From: an uncultured Candidatus Melainabacteria bacterium | Lineage (GTDB): Bacteria; Cyanobacteriota; Vampirovibrionia; Gastranaerophilales; Gastranaerophilaceae | NCBI GenBank assembly: GCA_947361615.1 | Contig: CANAJP010000003.1 | Location: 1-64,000 of the forward strand | Reading direction: 5' to 3' | DNA length: 64,000 nt | In this document: piece after piece, positions 60,007-64,000 of the stretch | Layout of the letters: every line of letters starts with the position of its first letter | Numbering within the stretch: position 1 is the stretch's first letter | The notes under the pieces: generated by a model | What the model saw: the letters and a program-made list of their open reading frames with translations, nothing else | What the model was told of the DNA's origin: nothing | The model's database searches: none | Made by a program: the position numbers and the translations under genes

Positions 60007-60996
60007 ATGCGAGTCCAAAATATAAATAGGGATAATACAAATTTTAAGGGAATGTTAAACAACAAAACATTCCTTAAAGGACTGGAAACCATTTCTGATC
60101 ACGGAACCTCTTTTGCTGCTGCGACATCTCTTGTAATGTCTTTGACTGTCAGACCACTTGCAATTCTTGCAACACCTGATACAGAAAAAGAAAACAAACA
60201 ATATGCCTGCGCAAATTCCATAGGTTCCGGCCTAATAAAATTTGGGCTTGTAGAAGCCGTTGCGCTTCCTATAGAAAGTGCTGTCAAAAAAATTGATAAA
60301 AATCCAAACAAATTCCTTAAAAAGGATACAATTAAAAACATTAAGCCGCCAACATCCAGAAGCTATAAATTAGGAACACAGATTATGAAGCTCGGAACAG
60401 GTATTATCACAGCCATTCCAAAATCAATGCTTACAATCGCCCTAATCCCTTTTATTATGGACAAACTTTTTAACGCACAAAAGGCGAAACCCGAAACACC
60501 CCAAAAGCCAAAAGGGCTTACATTCGGTGCTAAGCCTACAGAAAGTCTGGCAAAAGGTATCGGTAAAATCCTAGACAACACAAAAATTCAAAACTTCCTT
60601 AAGAAAAATGAACATAACGACAAAGATATCGCAAAACACTTAACCGCCGGCACAGATATTCTTTTGACCTCAAGTTTTGCATATATGACAGACAAAAGCC
60701 AAAATATTAAAGAAAACCGCAAAAAAGCACTTATTTATAATAATGTAATTTCTACAGCAATAACACTTGCCGGCGGGTATGGAATAGATAGCTTAATCCA
60801 AAATAAATCAGAGAACTTTGTAGAAAAATTCAAGCAGGCGAATAAAGGCAACCCTAACCTTCATAAACATATTGAAGGACTGCACATCCTACGTCCGGCA
60901 TTAATTTTTGCAGCAATATATTATGGAATTCTACCTATATTCTCAACCTACATTGCAGAAAAAGTTGATAAGCATTTAATCAATAAATCTATTTAA
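60007..60996 (+). CDS. Lineage-specific membrane protein with two F-x-G motifs, unknown
   Basis: 329 aa. The N-terminus MRVQNINRDNTNFKGMLNNK contains NFKG (12-15); a second motif LTFGAK lies at 171-176 after a Pro/Lys linker, as if two such units were joined. Hydrophobic stretches at about 36-56, 76-90, 130-152, 244-262 and 290-312 suggest an integral membrane protein. No known domain. There is no Shine-Dalgarno; TACTAT lies 4 bases before the ATG. Divergent from pnuC; the 3' end overlaps the convergent gene by 21 bases. Confidence 0.72.
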   Translation: MRVQNINRDNTNFKGMLNNKTFLKGLETISDHGTSFAAATSLVMSLTVRPLAILATPDTEKENKQYACANSIGSGLIKFGLVEAVALPIESAVKKIDKNPNKFLKKDTIKNIKPPTSRSYKLGTQIMKLGTGIITAIPKSMLTIALIPFIMDKLFNAQKAKPETPQKPKGLTFGAKPTESLAKGIGKILDNTKIQNFLKKNEHNDKDIAKHLTAGTDILLTSSFAYMTDKSQNIKENRKKALIYNNVISTAITLAGGYGIDSLIQNKSENFVEKFKQANKGNPNLHKHIEGLHILRPALIFAAIYYGILPIFSTYIAEKVDKHLINKSI

Positions 60997-61347
60997 AAAA
61001 CGGTCTATTTCAAGTTGTTTGAGTAAAGTATGAACATGCTCTTTTAATGGCGCAAAAATTTTCGAATCAGTTGCGACTAAAGTTGCAGATGGCTTACCAA
61101 AGGATGTATAAAGATCATTAACTTCATATTCTAAATAACATTTTTCATCAGCCTTAGGTGTACGCAAGCCTAACGGATCGCGCCATGTTGAGCGCGGTTT
61201 CGCAGTAACGATTATATCTTGCTCTTCTGCAATTTTATTAAAAACCTTATTAGCTTTCATTATTTCTTGCATATCGGCAGGAATTTTATAAAACTTAGCT
61301 GCACCAAAATTCTGTTTTGCTTGCGGGGTAGATGTATTAATTTGCAT
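60976..61347 (-). CDS. Small unknown protein with N-terminal NFGA motif
   Basis: 123 aa with a strong AAGGAG site. The N-terminus MQINTSTPQAKQNFGAAKFYK has NFGA at 13-16, the clearest copy of the motif shared by unrelated proteins here. The rest is a soluble mixed alpha/beta domain (EEQDIIVTAKPRSTWRD; KCYLEYEVNDLY; SATLVATDSKIFAPLKEH) without known family. The last 21 bases overlap the 60007 gene on the other strand. Confidence 0.7.
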   Translation of the reverse strand: MQINTSTPQAKQNFGAAKFYKIPADMQEIMKANKVFNKIAEEQDIIVTAKPRSTWRDPLGLRTPKADEKCYLEYEVNDLYTSFGKPSATLVATDSKIFAPLKEHVHTLLKQLEIDRFLNRFID

Positions 61348-61415
61348 ATTTTCTCCTTAATAATTATAAGAATACCGCTGAAAAAATTTATTGCTCATTT
61401 GTAAAGAAAAATAAA

Positions 61416-61438
61416 GCTCTTTTCAAAAAGAAAAGAGC
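61416..61438 (-). terminator. Hairpin with T-rich tail upstream of the NFGA gene
   Basis: GCTCTTTTC and GAAAAGAGC pair around a 5-base loop; on the minus strand TTTATTTTT follows. It could end a short transcript starting in 61440-61540 or back up the secY terminator. No gene is seen in 61440-61534. Confidence 0.45.
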
Positions 61439-61534
61439 ATAGACTGAGCAATCAGAAGAGTTGAGGATATTTTGTATATTTTGATAATAGCTTATTTATC
61501 AAATCGTATCCTTGACGCAAAGCACTAATTTTGC

Positions 61535-61566
61535 ACAAAAAAATAGCCCTCGAAAGGACTATTTTT
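61535..61566 (-). terminator. Terminator of the spc operon after secY
   Basis: On the minus strand AATAGTCC and GGGCTATT pair (one mismatch) around TTTCGA and are followed by seven T, 23 bases after the secY stop. Confidence 0.75.
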
Positions 61567-61588
61567 TGTTTATTATTAAACTATTTTT

Positions 61589-62926
61589 CTACTGTTTCAA
61601 GAAAGATTCATAATTTCTCGCGAGCAGGTGGCTCTTAACTTGATTAATCAAATCCAAAGCTACCCCAACCATGATGATAAGTGAAGTTGAACCAATACCC
61701 ATTAGGGTTTGAATACCCGTCACGTAACTCATCAAGGATGGAACCAATGCAATAATACCAAGAGCAATAGCACCGATAAATGTTGTTTTACTCAAGATTT
61801 TATCAAGCGCTTCCGCAGTTGGTCTGCCCGGTTTGATACCAGGAATTGATGAACCGTATTTTTTAAGGTTGTCAGCAATATCTTTTGGCTGCATATTCGG
61901 CATAATTGATGCGTAGAAGAAAGTCAAGATTACAATCAAAGTGAAGTAAATTACATAATAAAGAACTCCATCCGGATTTAACCAGTGACTTAAATTCAAA
62001 ATTGCAGCTTTCACCGCCGGATTTGAAATATTTGCCTGTCCAACCAAACTCAAAATAGTTGAAGGGAAAAGCAAAATTGCAATCGCGAAGATGATAGGCA
62101 TTACACCGCCCGGATTAAGTTTAAACGGAATGAAAGAGTTCATACCGCCGTAAACTTTGTTTCCAACCTGACGCTTAGGGTTAACGATAACGACTTTTCT
62201 AACAGCTTCCTGCATAATTACGATAACAATCATAGTTATAAAGAAGACTGCAAGAAGTAACATTAAGCCCATTTGTAAAGCGCCGTTGTTAGCAACCATT
62301 TGTGCTGTTCTTGATGCGTAAACAGGAATGCCGGATAAGATACCTACAAAGATTATCAAAGAGCCGCCGTTTCCGATACCTCTTTCGGTAATCAATTCGG
62401 AAATCCACATTACAAGCACAGCTCCTGCTGTCAATACCAGAACAGAACTCAAGAAGAACATTCCATGATTAACGTTCGGCATTATTGCAGTAGGCAGGTG
62501 CTTCATGTAAAGCATAAATACAAAAGATTGGAAAAACGCTAGAATACAAGTAAAATATCTTGTATATTGCGCTAATTTTCTTCTGCCTGCTTCGCCATCT
62601 TCTTTCTGTAATTTTTCCAGTTGCGGAATAATTACAGACATTAATTGGATTATGATAGAAGCAGTAATGTATGGGCCGATACCTAACGCAAAGATAGACA
62701 CGTTACCCAGCGCACCGCCTGAAAATAAATCCAAAAATCCGATAATATTGTTTCCCTGTGCAATTTGTCTGAATGCTTCGTTATTAACGCCGAAAAGCGG
62801 TAACTGAGCACCCAAACGAAACGCTGCTATCATCAAAAAAGTAAAAATAATTTTTTGTTTCAAGCCAGATGCGTGCCACATTGAAACCAAATCATCAGTT
62901 GTAGGCATTCTCATTCCTTGTGCCAT
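61589..62926 (-). CDS. secY: Protein translocase subunit SecY
   Basis: 445 aa, ten membrane helices. Forms the core channel of the Sec translocon in the inner membrane. Plug region FLDLFSGGALGNVSIFALGIGPYITASIIIQL, cytosolic loops with ERGIGNGGSLIIFVGI and GMNSFIPFKLNPGGVMPIIFA, and the C-terminal TFIGAIALGIIALVPSL are typical. Start shares one base with the rplO stop. It ends the ribosomal operon here; adk, map and infA do not follow. Confidence 0.98.
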   Translation of the reverse strand: MAQGMRMPTTDDLVSMWHASGLKQKIIFTFLMIAAFRLGAQLPLFGVNNEAFRQIAQGNNIIGFLDLFSGGALGNVSIFALGIGPYITASIIIQLMSVIIPQLEKLQKEDGEAGRRKLAQYTRYFTCILAFFQSFVFMLYMKHLPTAIMPNVNHGMFFLSSVLVLTAGAVLVMWISELITERGIGNGGSLIIFVGILSGIPVYASRTAQMVANNGALQMGLMLLLAVFFITMIVIVIMQEAVRKVVIVNPKRQVGNKVYGGMNSFIPFKLNPGGVMPIIFAIAILLFPSTILSLVGQANISNPAVKAAILNLSHWLNPDGVLYYVIYFTLIVILTFFYASIMPNMQPKDIADNLKKYGSSIPGIKPGRPTAEALDKILSKTTFIGAIALGIIALVPSLMSYVTGIQTLMGIGSTSLIIMVGVALDLINQVKSHLLARNYESFLKQ

Positions 62927-63372
62927 TATACTAACTCAACCTTTCCGCCTGCTGCTTCAATTTTTTCTTTTGCTGATGGAGTTACGTAGCTAGCTTTAAC
63001 AATCATAGCTTCTTTAACTTCACCGTTGCCCAAAACTCTTAAACCAACAGTTGACGGATGAGCTTTTCTGATTTCTTTCAAAGCTTCAATAGAAACTTCT
63101 TTCAAGCCAAGAGCAGCCAATCTGCCAACATTGATTTCTTCATATTGAAGTTGGTTAACGATTTTGAAACCTTTCAATTTAGGCATTTGTCTGTAACCAG
63201 GCATTTGACCACCTTCGAAACCTCTTTTAGAGCTTCTTCCTGATCTTTGTCCTTCACCATTGTGGCCACGGCAAGATGTTTTACCACGACCAGATGAACG
63301 GCCTCTGCCAACGCGTTTTGTTTTGTGAGTTGAACCTTCTGCAGGTCTTAAATCTTCTAATGTTATTGTCAT
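62926..63372 (-). CDS. rplO: 50S ribosomal protein L15
   Basis: 148 aa. N-terminal Gly/Arg/Lys-rich extension (HKTKRVGRGRSSGRGKTSCRG) with GFEGGQMPGYRQMPKLKGF, and the C-terminal globular part with LRVLGNGEVKEAMIVKA. Binds 23S rRNA. ATG with GAGGAATT upstream. Part of rpsE-rpmD-rplO-secY. Confidence 0.98.
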   Translation of the reverse strand: MTITLEDLRPAEGSTHKTKRVGRGRSSGRGKTSCRGHNGEGQRSGRSSKRGFEGGQMPGYRQMPKLKGFKIVNQLQYEEINVGRLAALGLKEVSIEALKEIRKAHPSTVGLRVLGNGEVKEAMIVKASYVTPSAKEKIEAAGGKVELV

Positions 63373-63404
63373 AATTATAATTCCTCTAATTTTATTAAAT
63401 AGTC

Positions 63405-63593
63405 TTATACAATCTCAAGCAAGTGAGAAATTTTGTTAACCATACCCATGATTACAGGGGAATCGTAGTGTTCAACGATCTGGTCTTTTTTAGTGAAGCC
63501 TAATGCTTTAGCGATTTTGCATTGAGCATCAGAGCAACCGATTAAACTTTTAACAAGTTTGATTTTAATTTGTTTATTAGCTGTTTTTGTCAT
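63405..63593 (-). CDS. rpmD: 50S ribosomal protein L30
   Basis: 62 aa from ATG at 63593 (AAGGAAAT upstream; the frame is open a little further but without a site). IKIKLVKSLIGCSDAQCKIAKALGFTKKDQIVEHYDSPVIMGMVNKISHLL fits L30. L30 is absent from many Cyanobacteria as far as I recall, so its presence is worth noting. Between rpsE and rplO as usual. Confidence 0.95.
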   Translation of the reverse strand: MTKTANKQIKIKLVKSLIGCSDAQCKIAKALGFTKKDQIVEHYDSPVIMGMVNKISHLLEIV

Positions 63594-63643
63594 CTTTTTA
63601 TTTCCTTTATAAGTTAAATTATCATCTAAAATCAATTAGCCAA

Positions 63644-64000
63644 CTAGTTGAGTAATTGTGCTAAAGTCAAACCGCGACGAGCAGCAACTTCAGAGAACGG
63701 AGTTAAGTTTTTCAACGCTTCGATAGTTGCGTAAGCTGCGTTAAGAGGTGATTTTGAACCTAAAGATTTAGATAAGATGTTTTCGATACCAGCGAGTTCA
63801 AGAACCAAACGAACAGAACCACCGGCGATAATACCTGTACCTTGAGAAGCTGGTCTTAACATTACTTCACCTGAACCAGAACGGCCTGTGATAGGGTGAG
63901 GAATAGTTGTTTTGAAGATAGGTACTGTAACAAGATTTTTTCTACCATCAGCGATAGCTTTTTGGATAGCAATGATAACTTCAGAAGCTTTAGCACAGCC
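63644..64000 (-). CDS. rpsE: 30S ribosomal protein S5 (C-terminal part; 5' end beyond the window)
   Basis: 118 codons are visible. The C-terminal domain is complete: GCAKASEVIIAIQKAIADG, TIPHPITGRSGSGEVMLRPAS, GTGIIAGGSVRLVLELAG and the end AARRGLTLAQLLN. S5 sits at the mRNA entry and decoding side of the 30S subunit. An internal ATG at 63862 is not the start; the frame is open up to the window edge. Confidence 0.97.
   Translation of the reverse strand, partial: GCAKASEVIIAIQKAIADGRKNLVTVPIFKTTIPHPITGRSGSGEVMLRPASQGTGIIAGGSVRLVLELAGIENILSKSLGSKSPLNAAYATIEALKNLTPFSEVAARRGLTLAQLLN

Noticed and set aside
61440..61534. A small RNA gene between the two hairpins after secY
   Set aside because: Hairpins are present, but no clear promoter was found; kept only as a weak terminator-like feature.

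Overview
The window looks like a chromosome segment of a low-GC, Gram-negative, non-photosynthetic relative of Cyanobacteria, most likely a gut-type Vampirovibrionia/Melainabacteria (Gastranaerophilales). This is inferred from four things. Homologues of cyanobacterial signature families are present (an LdpA-like Fe-S protein, a DUF3326 protein, a GH57 enzyme, a DciA-like DUF721 protein and a group-2-like sigma factor). There is no photosynthesis gene. Outer-envelope functions are present (AsmA, RND-TolC, RseP). Several lineage-specific proteins carry a short F-x-G/F-G-A motif near the N-terminus. No species name can be given from sequence alone.

Layout. 1-6.3 kb: a duplicated-architecture membrane protein of unknown function and an AsmA-like envelope protein. 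6.4-13.1 kb: a small membrane protein, panD, and a complete RND efflux operon (adaptor, pump, TolC-type outer-membrane protein) divergent from panD over a shared palindromic promoter. 13.1-16.9 kb: grpE-dnaJ followed by a secreted beta-propeller protein and an O-methyltransferase. 16.9-20.4 kb (minus): a probable envelope/division operon (strand-rich secreted protein, FtsB/DivIC-like, TPR protein, secreted HExxH protein). 20.5-24.7 kb: pilT-recO facing an operon with a zinc-ribbon/Asn-Arg-Gly-rich protein, rimM and trmD. 24.8-29.8 kb (minus): a beta-lactamase-like protein, LdpA-like protein and ribF, then a YihY/BrkB protein and a DHH phosphoesterase. 29.8-34.1 kb: a DciA-like protein and a peptide ABC importer (binding protein and two permeases, no ATPase). 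34.1-34.5 kb: a dense GC-rich hairpin cluster. 34.5-37.2 kb: a membrane thioredoxin, a sigma factor, a palindromic repeat, a 14-C tract and two small unknown genes. 37.3-43.4 kb: aspS (minus) and the hinT-speE-rseP-DUF3326 operon. 43.4-49.1 kb: a palindromic repeat, a solitary DNA methyltransferase, mutL, and gcvT-gcvH-gcvPA without gcvPB. 49.1-54.1 kb: small lineage-specific proteins, a putative cysteine peptidase and a GH57 enzyme. 54.1-57.8 kb: a third palindromic repeat, alaS-dut, and tRNA-Leu(CAA) followed by a second, interrupted copy of its own 3' end. 57.8-61.4 kb: an SLT lytic transglycosylase, a GNAT, PnuC and two F-x-G proteins. 61.6-64.0 kb (minus): the end of the spc ribosomal operon (rpsE, rpmD, rplO, secY).

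Most of the window is ordinary housekeeping. The most interesting signals are: (i) a short N-terminal F-x-G/F-G-A motif shared by six otherwise unrelated proteins; (ii) an RseP fused to a degenerate second copy of its own membrane protease domain; (iii) a bacterial zinc-ribbon/RGG-like/tandem-repeat/AT-hook-like protein at the head of the rimM-trmD operon; (iv) an LdpA homologue in a non-photosynthetic genome; (v) composite palindromic elements, including one that splits a duplicated tRNA-Leu 3' end; (vi) a 14-C tract in a promoter region.
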